Position numbers and translations under genes: made by a program. The notes beneath the pieces are model-generated. The model ran no database searches. It was not told where the DNA came from and saw only the letters and a program-made list of their open reading frames with translations. Shown here piece by piece: positions 43,941-52,194 of a stretch of 64,000 bases of DNA. The stretch covers positions 2,480,001 to 2,544,000 of the forward strand of contig NZ_CP046121.1 of the NCBI RefSeq assembly GCF_009707485.1. Reading direction: 5' to 3'. The stretch's first letter is position 1, and every line of letters starts with the position of its first letter. The DNA comes from Nostocoides sp. HKS02 (GTDB lineage Bacteria > Actinomycetota > Actinomycetes > Actinomycetales > Dermatophilaceae).

Positions 43941-44675
43941 ATGAACACGCAGCAGTCCGCTTCGGCCAAGCTCCAGCGCATCGACGGCTCCCCGGTAAGG
44001 GTCCTCGTGGTGGACGACGAGAACAACCTCACCGAGCTGCTCAGCATGGCGCTGCGCTACGAGGGCTGGGAGGTCCGCACCGCGTCCAACGGCGCCTCCG
44101 CCGTGCGTGCGGCTCGTGACTTCCAGCCCGACGCGGTGGCGCTCGACATGATGCTGCCGGACTTCGACGGGCTCGAGGTGCTGCGCCGGATGCGGGGCGA
44201 CAACCCCAATGTCCCCGTGCTGTTCCTCACCGCGAAGGACGCCGTGGAGGACCGCGTGGCCGGTTTGACGGCTGGCGGCGACGACTACGTGACCAAGCCG
44301 TTCAGCCTCGAGGAGGTCGTCGCCCGCCTCCGCGCCCTGATGCGACGCACTGCGGTGGTGGCCGATGACGCGAGCTCCATGCTCGTGGTCGGCGACCTCA
44401 CCATGGACGAGGACAGCCACGAGGTGACCCGCTCGGGCGAGCAGATCCAGCTCACTGCAACGGAGTTCGAGCTGCTGCGCTACCTCATGCGCAACCCCAA
44501 GCGGGTCCTGTCCAAGTCCCAGATCCTGGACCGTGTCTGGAACTACGACTTCGGCGGTCAGGCCAACGTCGTCGAGCTGTACATCTCCTACCTGCGCAAG
44601 AAGGTCGACGCCGGCCGCGAGCCGATGATCCACACCATGCGAGGCGTGGGATACGTCCTCAAGCCCGCAGCATGA
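43941..44675 (+). CDS. PhoP-like OmpR-family response regulator
   Basis: 244 residues: receiver domain (VLVVDDENN, phospho-acceptor Asp near residue 69 in LDMMLPD, LFLTAKD, GGDDYVTKPFSLEEVVARLRAL) and winged-helix output domain (LTATEFELLRYLMRNPKRVLSKSQIL ... VELYISYLRKKVD ... HTMRGVGYVLKPA). The pattern is close to M. tuberculosis PhoP throughout. ATG 43941 has no Shine-Dalgarno. It overlaps the kinase gene by 4 bases and is probably autoregulated through the CACAG repeats. Confidence 0.93.
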   Translation: MNTQQSASAKLQRIDGSPVRVLVVDDENNLTELLSMALRYEGWEVRTASNGASAVRAARDFQPDAVALDMMLPDFDGLEVLRRMRGDNPNVPVLFLTAKDAVEDRVAGLTAGGDDYVTKPFSLEEVVARLRALMRRTAVVADDASSMLVVGDLTMDEDSHEVTRSGEQIQLTATEFELLRYLMRNPKRVLSKSQILDRVWNYDFGGQANVVELYISYLRKKVDAGREPMIHTMRGVGYVLKPAA

Positions 44676-46144
44676 ACCCAGCAGGTGTCCTCGCCGCCGT
44701 CCGCCCCCACCTGCGGCCCGGCCGGTGGTCCCTGAGTACCAAGCTCGTCGCGACGATGGTCGGCCTGTTCCTCGCCGTGACGCTGGCGACGGCATCACTG
44801 ACCGTGCTGCTCATGCAGGACTACCTGCTCAAGCAGCTCGACCGCGACGTCACGTCCATCTCGCACCGCGCGGTCGGGGGCCCGCACGACCTGGCTGACC
44901 AGGGTCAGGTGCCGCATCCCGACGGAGGAGGGCCTCCGGGTGGCGGCGGCGACTCCCTGCGGGTGACGCTGCTCGCCGGCACCGTCGTGAGCAGCTCCTA
45001 CGCCCGCGGCGACGCCTCGGGCGCGTTGACGACCGCGCAGATCGCCCAGCTCAACGCCGCAGGCATCGGCGAGACCCCGAAGACGGTGCACGTCGACGGC
45101 TTGGGCGACTACCGCGCGATCTCCGTACGCGACCCGCTCGGCCAGACCGTCATCTCGGGGATCCCGATCACCCCGGTCACCGACACCGTCGACAAGGTCA
45201 TCAGCCTCGTCGGCGGTGGCACGATCGTCGGCTTCGTCCTGGTCACGGCGGGTGGGCTCTGGCTCGTGCGTCGCAACCTTGCTCCGCTCCAACGGGTGGC
45301 CCACACCGCGACCCAGGTCTCCCGACTCAAGCTCGACAGCGGCGACGTCGCGCTCGCCGAGCGTGTGCCGTTGGCCGACGCCGACCCGAACACCGAGGTC
45401 GGCCAGGTCGGGCTCGCCCTCAACAGCATGCTCGACAACGTCGAGGGCGCCCTGCAGGCGCGTCACGAGTCCGAGCAGCGCGTGCGCCAGTTCGTCGCGG
45501 ACGCCTCGCACGAGCTGCGCACCCCACTGGCCTCCATCCGCGGGTATGCCGAGCTGTCCCGTCGCGAGCGCGAGCCGGTGCCGCCATCGATCACCCATGC
45601 GCTGAACCGGGTCGAGTCCGAGGCGCTGCGCATGCAGGGTCTCGTGGAGGACCTGCTGCTGCTCGCCCGACTGGACGCCGGGCGGCCGCTCGACCGGGAG
45701 CCCGTCGACCTGACCCTGCTGGCCATGGACGCCGTCAGCGACGCCCACGCGGCGGCGCCCGACCACCGCTGGGAGCTCGACCTGCCGGACGAGCCGATCG
45801 AGGTCACCGGCGACCACGCGCGGCTCCACCAGGTGGTCGCGAACCTGCTCGCGAACGCGCGGACGCACACGCCCGCCGGCACACGGGTCACCACCTCGGT
45901 CAGCACCGAGAACGGCTGGGTGCGGGTCATCGTGGCCGACAACGGTCCGGGTGTGCCGAAGTCCTTGCAGCGCAACGTCTTCCAGCGGTTCACGCGCGGC
46001 GACGACTCGCGCAACCGCGCCGCCGGGTCCACCGGCCTCGGGCTGAGCATCGTGGACGCCGTGGCGCGTTCACACGGTGGCACGGTCGAGCTGACCAGCA
46101 CGCCGGGCGACACCACGTTCACGGTGCTGCTCCCCGTGCACTGA
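44672..46144 (+). CDS. PhoR-like sensor histidine kinase
   Basis: 490 residues: helix 1 (LVATMVGLFLAVTLATASLTVLL), an extracytoplasmic domain of about 120 residues containing a Gly/Pro-rich loop, helix 2 (VGGGTIVGFVLVTAGGLWLV), HAMP, HisKA (DASHELRTPLASIRGYAEL) and HATPase (ANLLANARTHTPAG, VADNGPGVP, GSTGLGLSIVDAVARSHGG). Phosphorylates the upstream regulator in response to an envelope signal. Confidence 0.93.
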   Translation: MNPAGVLAAVRPHLRPGRWSLSTKLVATMVGLFLAVTLATASLTVLLMQDYLLKQLDRDVTSISHRAVGGPHDLADQGQVPHPDGGGPPGGGGDSLRVTLLAGTVVSSSYARGDASGALTTAQIAQLNAAGIGETPKTVHVDGLGDYRAISVRDPLGQTVISGIPITPVTDTVDKVISLVGGGTIVGFVLVTAGGLWLVRRNLAPLQRVAHTATQVSRLKLDSGDVALAERVPLADADPNTEVGQVGLALNSMLDNVEGALQARHESEQRVRQFVADASHELRTPLASIRGYAELSRREREPVPPSITHALNRVESEALRMQGLVEDLLLLARLDAGRPLDREPVDLTLLAMDAVSDAHAAAPDHRWELDLPDEPIEVTGDHARLHQVVANLLANARTHTPAGTRVTTSVSTENGWVRVIVADNGPGVPKSLQRNVFQRFTRGDDSRNRAAGSTGLGLSIVDAVARSHGGTVELTSTPGDTTFTVLLPVH

Positions 46145-46171
46145 CGGCTGCCCTGGGCTCTCCCGCCACCT

Positions 46172-46211
46172 CATCAGCGCACCTCAGCAGGGGCACAGTA
46201 ACCGCACAGCA
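46172..46211. promoter_or_regulatory. Phased CACAG-like repeats upstream of the GT39 gene
   Basis: CATCAGC (46172), CTCAGCA (46183), CACAGTA (46194) and CACAGCA (46205) are in an 11-bp register. The last starts 28 bases before ATG 46233, the same distance as in front of the PhoP-like gene. Confidence 0.65.
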
Positions 46212-46232
46212 CCCGGCCGGACCGTGGTGGCC

Positions 46233-48326
46233 ATGGACACGACGACCCTCTCCCGCGACACGGCACCCGAAGCACCGGACGCGACCGGCAACCACCACGA
46301 AGCGGTGCCCGCGGACACCTCGGCATCACGGACTCCCACCCGGATCCAGCGTGTGTGGCGCGGCTCGGACCAGGACCCGTCCTGGGCCCGTCCGGCGCTG
46401 CTCGGGCTGCTCTTCGCCACGGCCCTGCTCTACGTCTACAACCTCACCTCGAGTGGCTACGCCAACTCGTTCTACTCGGCTGCGGTGCAGGCCGGCAGCG
46501 CCAGCTGGAAGGCGTTCTTCTTCGGTTCCTCCGACGCGGGGAACTCCATCACCGTCGACAAGCCCCCGGCCTCGCTGTGGATCATGGCCCTGTCGGTGCG
46601 CGCCTTCGGCCTGAGCTCGTTCAGCATCCTCATGCCCGAGGTGCTCATGGGGGTCGCCACCGTCGGTGTCGTGTACGCCACGGTCAAGCGACACTTCGGT
46701 GCGGCGGCGGGGCTCATCGGCGGTCTGGTCATGGCCCTGACCCCGGTCGCCGTCCTGATGTTCCGCTTCAACAACCCCGACGCGCTCCTGGTCCTGCTCA
46801 TGGCGATGGGCGCGTGGGCGACGATGAAGTCGATCGAGCAGGGCAGCGCCAGGTGGTTCGCCATCGTCGGCTTCTTCATCGGCCTCGGCTTCCTCACCAA
46901 GGCCCTCCAGGTGTTCCTCGTGGTGCCCGCCTTCGGCCTCGCCTACGTGCTGTTCGCCGCCACCACGCTGCGTCGCCGGATCCTGGGTGCCCTCGTTGGC
47001 GCCGCTTCGATGGTGCTCAGCGCGGGCTGGTGGGTCGCGGTCGTCGAGCTCGTGCCGGCGAGCATGCGGCCGTACATCGGTGGTTCGCAGGACAACTCGT
47101 TCCTCTCGGTCACGTTCGGCTACAACGGTCTTGGTCGCATCAGCGGCAACGAGACCGGCTCGGTCGGCGGTGGCAACGGTTGGGGGACGCCCGGGCTCCT
47201 GCGCATGTTCTCCAGCTCGGTCGGCGGCCAGATCTCCTGGCTGATCCCCTCGGCGGCCATCCTCGGCCTGGTCGGGCTCGGCCTGCGCGGACGCGCACCG
47301 CGCACCGATCTGCGCCGCGCGGCATACGTCGTCTGGGGCGGGTGGCTGCTCGTCACCGCATTGACCTTCTCGCTCATGGCCGGCATCTTCCACGAGTACT
47401 ACACCGTGGCCCTCGCGCCGGCGATCGCCGCCCTCGTGGGCATGGGCGCCGCCGAGGCGTGGGCTCACCGGGCGAAGGCGATCGGTGCGGTCACCCTCTC
47501 GGCCGCCACCGCCGCGGCAGCGATCTGGTCGTTCGTCCTGCTCACCCGCACCGACTGGACCAGCCTGGTGCGCATCTCGATCCTCACCCTGGGGATGGCG
47601 AGTGCGCTGCTGCTGCTGGCGATCAGCCGGTTGCACTCCCGGTTCGTGCCGGCAGTCGTCGCCGGTGCGCTGGTCGCCGCCCTGGCCGGGCCTGCGGCCT
47701 ACAGCGCACAGACGGTCAGCACCGGCCACACGGGCTCGATCGTCACCGCCGGTCCGAGCACCGGCCGCGGTGGCCCAGGCGGTGGCGGGCCAGGCGGTAT
47801 GCCGGGCGGCGCGCGCGGCACTCTCGGTGCACCCCCGCAGGGCGCCACGGGCCGAGGCGCCGGCGGTGCGGGCGGCGCGTTGGGCGGACTGCTGGACGCC
47901 TCCACCCCGAACACCGAGGTGGCCTCGGCCTTGTCCGCCAACGCATCCTCGTACCGCTGGGTCGCGGCGGCCATCGGTTCGCAGAACGCGGCGGGTCTGC
48001 AGTTGGGCACCGGTCTGCCCGTGATGGCCATCGGTGGGTTCAACGGCAGCGACCCGTCGCCGACCCTCGCCCAGTTCCAGCAGTACGTCTCCTCGGGCGA
48101 GATCCACTACTTCGCGGCGGGGAACGGCACCGGCGGGATGGGTGGCGGCCCCGGCGGCGGGATGGGTGGCGGGACGGGCAGCTCGGGGACTGGATCGCAG
48201 ATCTCCGCCTGGGTCAGCGCCAACTTCACCCAGGTGAGCATCGGCGGCTCGACCTTCTACGACCTGACCCAGCCGTTGACGGCCAGCTCGACCGCGGCCT
48301 CGACTGCCTCCACCCAGAACACCTGA
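46233..48326 (+). CDS. GT39/ArnT-like polyprenol-phosphate-dependent glycosyltransferase (YkcB-like)
   Basis: 697 residues. About 11-13 helices with the acidic first-loop motif of C-type transferases (FYSAAVQAGSASWKAFFFGSSDAGNSITVDKPP), then an extracytoplasmic C-terminal domain of about 200 residues holding a Gly-rich insert (GRGGPGGGGPGGMPGG) and YRWVAAAIGSQNAAGLQLGTG. It transfers a sugar from a lipid carrier to an unknown surface acceptor. ATG 46233 is favoured by its spacing to the repeat array; GTG 46224 is an alternative. It is followed by the lipid-sugar synthase gene 10 bases later. Confidence 0.88.
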   Translation: MDTTTLSRDTAPEAPDATGNHHEAVPADTSASRTPTRIQRVWRGSDQDPSWARPALLGLLFATALLYVYNLTSSGYANSFYSAAVQAGSASWKAFFFGSSDAGNSITVDKPPASLWIMALSVRAFGLSSFSILMPEVLMGVATVGVVYATVKRHFGAAAGLIGGLVMALTPVAVLMFRFNNPDALLVLLMAMGAWATMKSIEQGSARWFAIVGFFIGLGFLTKALQVFLVVPAFGLAYVLFAATTLRRRILGALVGAASMVLSAGWWVAVVELVPASMRPYIGGSQDNSFLSVTFGYNGLGRISGNETGSVGGGNGWGTPGLLRMFSSSVGGQISWLIPSAAILGLVGLGLRGRAPRTDLRRAAYVVWGGWLLVTALTFSLMAGIFHEYYTVALAPAIAALVGMGAAEAWAHRAKAIGAVTLSAATAAAAIWSFVLLTRTDWTSLVRISILTLGMASALLLLAISRLHSRFVPAVVAGALVAALAGPAAYSAQTVSTGHTGSIVTAGPSTGRGGPGGGGPGGMPGGARGTLGAPPQGATGRGAGGAGGALGGLLDASTPNTEVASALSANASSYRWVAAAIGSQNAAGLQLGTGLPVMAIGGFNGSDPSPTLAQFQQYVSSGEIHYFAAGNGTGGMGGGPGGGMGGGTGSSGTGSQISAWVSANFTQVSIGGSTFYDLTQPLTASSTAASTASTQNT

Positions 48327-48336
48327 GGACCACGCC

Positions 48337-49593
48337 GTGCAGTCGCCGGTTCTGGAGGTCGTCATCCCGGTCCACAACGAGCAGCACACGGTCGCAGCCA
48401 GTGTCCGCAGGCTGCACGACCACCTGGTCCAGACCTTCCCGTACCCGTTCCGGATCACGGTGGCCGACAACGCCAGCACCGACGCGACCGCCGTGGTCGC
48501 GTCGGAGCTGGCGGCCACGCTGCCCGACGTGGAGGTCGTCGTCATGGCTCAGAAGGGACGTGGCAGGGCGCTCAAGCAGGTCTGGCTGGCCTCGGACGCG
48601 CCGATCCTCGCCTACATGGACGTGGACCTGTCGACCGACCTCGACGCCGTGTGGCCCCTGATCGCACCCCTGATGTCCGGACACTCGGACCTCGCCATCG
48701 GGTCGCGCCTGGCACGTGGCGCGCGAGTGGTGCGCGGGGCCCGACGTGAGGTCGTCTCGCGCTGCTACAACCTCGTGCTCCGGGGAGTGCTCGGGGCGAG
48801 GTTCAGCGACGCGCAGTGCGGCTTCAAGGCGATCCGGGCCGACGTGGCGGCGGAGCTGCTGCCCCTGGCGGAGGACACGAGCTGGTTCTTCGACACCGAG
48901 CTGCTGGTCCTCGCCGAGCGCTCGGGCCTGCGGATCCACGAGGTGCCGGTCGACTGGTTCGACGACCCCGACTCTCGGGTCGACGTGGTCGGCACCGCCC
49001 TCGACGACCTGCGAGGTGTATGGCGACTCCGGCGCGGGCTGTCCGCTGGCCGCCTCCCGGTGGCTGAGCTGGCGTCCCGGCTCGGACGCGGCCGGCCGGG
49101 CTCTTCGACCTGGGTGCAGGTCCGGCGCTTTGCCGTCGTCGGGTCCCTGACCACGGGAGTCCACCTCGGGCTGTTCGCGACCCTGCACGGCGCCCTCGGG
49201 TCGCAGACCGCCAACCTCCTCGCACTGCTCGTCGCCACCCTGGTGAACACGGCCCTGAACCGGCGCTGGACGTTCGAGGTGCAGGGCAGCGGCACGGTCC
49301 GTCACCAGGTCCAGGGCCTGGCCGTCTTCGCGATCACCTGGCTGATGACCGCGAGCGCGCTCGGGCTGCTCCACACAGTCGACGCGGCACCGACGACGGT
49401 GGCCGCCACGACTGTCGTGGCCCTCGCCACTGCCGGGTCCACCATCGTGCGGTTCGTGGCGATGCGCTCGTGGATGTTCCGCAGCCCTCAGAGCTCGTCG
49501 AGGACGAACGTGCCGCCGTCGTCCTCGAACACGACGACACCGGTCCAGTCAGAGCCGTCGACCGAGCCCTTGCACACCGTGACCAGCCCCTGA
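48337..49593 (+). CDS. GT2 polyprenyl-phosphate glycosyltransferase fused to GtrA flippase-like domain
   Basis: 418 residues. Residues 1-230 are a DPM1/CsbB-like GT2 domain (EVVIPVHNEQHTVAASVRRL, ADNASTDATA, YMDVDLSTDLDA, GSRLARGARV). After a linker come four helices of the GtrA family (FAVVGSLTTGVHLGLFATL ... NTALNRRWTF ... FVAMRSWMF). It would make a polyprenyl-phosphate sugar and flip it for the GT39 enzyme. The last 35 residues are Ser/Thr/Pro-rich and are antisense to the DUF4333 gene, with which it overlaps by 106 bases. GTG 48337. Confidence 0.92.
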   Translation: MQSPVLEVVIPVHNEQHTVAASVRRLHDHLVQTFPYPFRITVADNASTDATAVVASELAATLPDVEVVVMAQKGRGRALKQVWLASDAPILAYMDVDLSTDLDAVWPLIAPLMSGHSDLAIGSRLARGARVVRGARREVVSRCYNLVLRGVLGARFSDAQCGFKAIRADVAAELLPLAEDTSWFFDTELLVLAERSGLRIHEVPVDWFDDPDSRVDVVGTALDDLRGVWRLRRGLSAGRLPVAELASRLGRGRPGSSTWVQVRRFAVVGSLTTGVHLGLFATLHGALGSQTANLLALLVATLVNTALNRRWTFEVQGSGTVRHQVQGLAVFAITWLMTASALGLLHTVDAAPTTVAATTVVALATAGSTIVRFVAMRSWMFRSPQSSSRTNVPPSSSNTTTPVQSEPSTEPLHTVTSP

Positions 49594-49994
49594 CCGACCT
49601 GCGAGCGATCCGGACAGGTGATCGTGTCGACCGAACCACCATCGTTCCTGATGATCCTGGTCAGCTCGGACTGGAGCTCGGCGCCGGCCACACCCTTGTC
49701 GATCGGGGTCACGCGTCCGGTCAGCGCGGACGGCCCGGGCCCGGCACCAGCGGCGACGCCGATCACGGCGAAGGCAGCCATGCCGAGCGCGACGAGCAGC
49801 GCCACGGCGCTGAGGACGAGCGCGGTGATCGCCAACCCGTTGCCACGCCGTGGGGGTGCCACGGCGGCACCCTGCGGAGATGGCGGCTGGGGCGGCGCCC
49901 AGTACTGGCCCGCAGGCACCGGCGCGGTGGGGTATGCCGCGCCCTGCGGCCGCGGGTACGGCTGGGTACCGGGCGGGGTGAGCTGGTCAGACAT
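49488..49994 (-). CDS. DUF4333 domain membrane protein
   Basis: 168 residues: Pro/Gln/Tyr-rich cytoplasmic N-terminus (PYPRPQGAAYPTAP), one helix (GLAITALVLSAVALLVALGMAAFAVIG) and an extracellular DUF4333 domain with its two cysteines (TCPDRSQVGQGLVTVC). ATG 49994 follows AAGGAG. Function unknown; the family is restricted to actinobacteria as far as I know. Confidence 0.87.
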   Translation of the reverse strand: MSDQLTPPGTQPYPRPQGAAYPTAPVPAGQYWAPPQPPSPQGAAVAPPRRGNGLAITALVLSAVALLVALGMAAFAVIGVAAGAGPGPSALTGRVTPIDKGVAGAELQSELTRIIRNDGGSVDTITCPDRSQVGQGLVTVCKGSVDGSDWTGVVVFEDDGGTFVLDEL

Positions 49995-50211
49995 CGGCGC
50001 TCCTTCACGTGTCGCCACAGGATGCCGCAGCCACGCCGGCGCTGCCCCGCAAACGCGCGCATTGCCGCGATGCGGAGCCGGTCGGCATACCCTCGGGGGT
50101 CGCGATCTGGAGCCTCCGGCGGGCGCCGTCCGCGAACGAGCAGGCCGCTTTGCTCCACGACACGGGCTCCGGATACCCTGTGCGGGCTCGGTTCGGATCT
50201 CGACCGGGCGA

Positions 50212-50301
50212 GGAGGCGTCGCCTAGTCCGGTCTATGGCGCCGCACTGCTAATGCGGTTTGGGTTTATCGCCCATCGAGGGTTCAAATCCCTCCGCCTCC
50301 G
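50212..50301 (+). tRNA. tRNA-Ser (anticodon GCT)
   Basis: 90-base class II tRNA: acceptor GGAGGCG/CGCCTCC, anticodon loop CTGCTAA (anticodon GCT, reading AGC/AGU), long variable arm and T-loop TTCAAAT. CCA is encoded at 50302-50304. Confidence 0.97.
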
Positions 50302-50313
50302 CCACGGACCCGG

Positions 50314-50345
50314 GGCCATCCGTGACTCCCAGGTCACGGATGGCC
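50314..50345 (+). terminator. tRNA-Ser(GCT) terminator
   Basis: Perfect 13-bp arms (50314-50326 and 50333-50345), loop TCCCAG, 12 bases after the tRNA. Confidence 0.85.
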
Positions 50346-50371
50346 GTGGGTCGCTGGCTCGGGGAGCAGCC

Positions 50372-50389
50372 GGTGACACCAGGGTCACC
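50372..50389 (-). terminator. Hairpin after the LCP gene
   Basis: GGTGAC-N6-GTCACC, 18 bases downstream of the minus-strand LCP gene stop. Confidence 0.5.
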
Positions 50390-50406
50390 AGTGGCGAGCC
50401 GGCCAG

Positions 50407-51996
50407 TCAGCTGCAGATGTCCTGGTTGGCTGCGCGGGCCTTGATCGACGGCGTGGGAGTCGGCGCCTGCGTCGCCGTGACCGACTCCTTGGGCAGCGGC
50501 TCCGTGCCCAGCCGGTTCGGCACCGCGACTGCTGCGGGCGAGCCGATGCCCATGCTCAGCTCGATGGTCGAGCCGAGCAGGGGGTCCTCGCGGGTCTGGG
50601 CGCCCGGGTAGACCGCGGCGACCGTGCGGGCCGCCTCTGCCCGGCCGGGGCCGTACCGGACCACCACGCCGTGTGACACCGGTCCGCTGCCGGTGAGGTA
50701 GGAGACGACGGTGAAGCCCTGGACCCGGAGCGCCGCAGCCGCCTGCTTGGCCATCCCCGGCACCCCGGAGTCGTTGGTGACCCGGACCGAGATCACACCG
50801 GGGCTCACGGTGAGTGGCTGGGTCGTGGTCGGTGAGGGGGTCGGCTTCGTGCTGCCGGCCGGCGCCTTGGTGCCGGGCAGCGGCTTGTCCTCGCGGATCG
50901 CCTGCCACAGGGTCTGCGCCGAAGCAGTCCACTGCACGCGGTTCGGGTCGGCGACGTAGGGCTCGGTGGGCAGCCGCACGAACCGGATCTGGCTGATGCC
51001 GATGCTGCGGACACTCTCGGCCAGGTCCTTCATGTCACCGATTCCCATGTCGGTGGTGGTCGCCTGGGTGGCGGCGTCGAGGAAGCGGAACAGCTTGTCG
51101 GGTCGCAGCAGCAGCGAGGACTGGGTCGCGCCCTGGATCATCGACGACAGGAAGGCCTGCTGACGGTCGATCCGGCTGAGGTCCGAGCCGTCGCCGAGCG
51201 TCTCACGGGCCCGCACGTAGCTCAGGGCCTGCTGGCCGTTGACCTTGGTCCGGCCGGCGGGGAGCTTGAGACCGCTGCCCGGGTCGTTCACGGCCTGCGG
51301 GGTGCAGACCGTGACGCCACCGAGCGCGTCGACCATGGACTGGAAGCCGCGGAAGTCGATCACGACGTAGTGGTTGATGTAGATGTTCGTCAGGCCCTCG
51401 AAGGTGCGGATCGTGCACGCGGGCCCGCCGAGGGTGAAGTTGGCGTTCCACTGGCGCATGACGCCGTTCTGCACCGTGTCGGACTTGTTCTTGCAGTCCC
51501 GAGGCGCCATGGTCATCGAGTCGCGGGGAATCGAGACGACGATCGCCGACTTGCGGTCGGCGGACAGGTGCACGATCAGGTTCGTGTCGGACCGCGCGCC
51601 CTCGACCCCGGCCTTGCTGATGTCGGCGCCGAAGTTGCCGCCCTGGCCGGCCCGGGTGTCCGAACCCATGACGAAGACGTTCATCGGGGCGAGGTTGGTG
51701 ACGGCATCGGTGGTCGCTGCCGGACTGGGGCGCCTGCCGAGGGCGCCCGAGATGTCGATGCGGTTGATGTTGCCGGTGAGCTTGAGGTACACCCCGATGC
51801 CCAGCACGAGGAGCACTACCAGGAAGGCCGCGATCCCGAACACCACTCTGCGCAACCAGGGGTGCGGGTGGTCTGCTCCGGTATGCCGGTCCGACCGGCG
51901 TTGCGGCTGGTCGCCTGTGGCGTCGTCCCCCGTGACAGCCGAGGCCTGCGTCGTGGCGTCCTCGCCTTCGGCAGAGCCGTGGGTGGGCTCGCTCAC
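50407..51996 (-). CDS. LytR-CpsA-Psr (LCP) family protein with LytR_C domain
   Basis: 529 residues: charged cytoplasmic tail, one helix (VVFGIAAFLVVLLVLGIGVYL), LCP domain (VFVMGSDTRAG, ARSDTNLIVHLSADRKSAIVVSIPRDSM, HYVVIDFRGFQSMVDALGG, ALSYVRARETLGDGSDLSRIDRQQ with the conserved Arg/Asp set) and a LytR_C domain (VISVRVTNDSGVPGMA). Transfers glycopolymers from lipid carriers to peptidoglycan. GTG 51996 follows AGAGAGG. Divergent from a PBP gene, both wall assembly. Confidence 0.94.
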   Translation of the reverse strand: MSEPTHGSAEGEDATTQASAVTGDDATGDQPQRRSDRHTGADHPHPWLRRVVFGIAAFLVVLLVLGIGVYLKLTGNINRIDISGALGRRPSPAATTDAVTNLAPMNVFVMGSDTRAGQGGNFGADISKAGVEGARSDTNLIVHLSADRKSAIVVSIPRDSMTMAPRDCKNKSDTVQNGVMRQWNANFTLGGPACTIRTFEGLTNIYINHYVVIDFRGFQSMVDALGGVTVCTPQAVNDPGSGLKLPAGRTKVNGQQALSYVRARETLGDGSDLSRIDRQQAFLSSMIQGATQSSLLLRPDKLFRFLDAATQATTTDMGIGDMKDLAESVRSIGISQIRFVRLPTEPYVADPNRVQWTASAQTLWQAIREDKPLPGTKAPAGSTKPTPSPTTTQPLTVSPGVISVRVTNDSGVPGMAKQAAAALRVQGFTVVSYLTGSGPVSHGVVVRYGPGRAEAARTVAAVYPGAQTREDPLLGSTIELSMGIGSPAAVAVPNRLGTEPLPKESVTATQAPTPTPSIKARAANQDICS

Positions 51997-52194
51997 GTGT
52001 ACCTCTCTGACCCGCTCGTGCGGCACTGGACAAACGTCATGGCGACAGGGGCCGCCGGGGTGAGTGTACGGGCGCAACCTGAGGGGTCCCAGCACACGGA
52101 CACACCCCTGATGACGCAGGCGCAGCGGGCGCGGTTGCCCCGGTGCAGACAATTCGGGCATGGGTTTTTCGGTGGGGTGAGGTTGGATGGGCCC

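Noticed and set aside
46326..48661. 739- and 768-codon frames overlapping the GT39 gene
   Set aside because: Arg/Gly/Asp-rich shadow translations of a clear membrane transferase; no domain and no plausible start.
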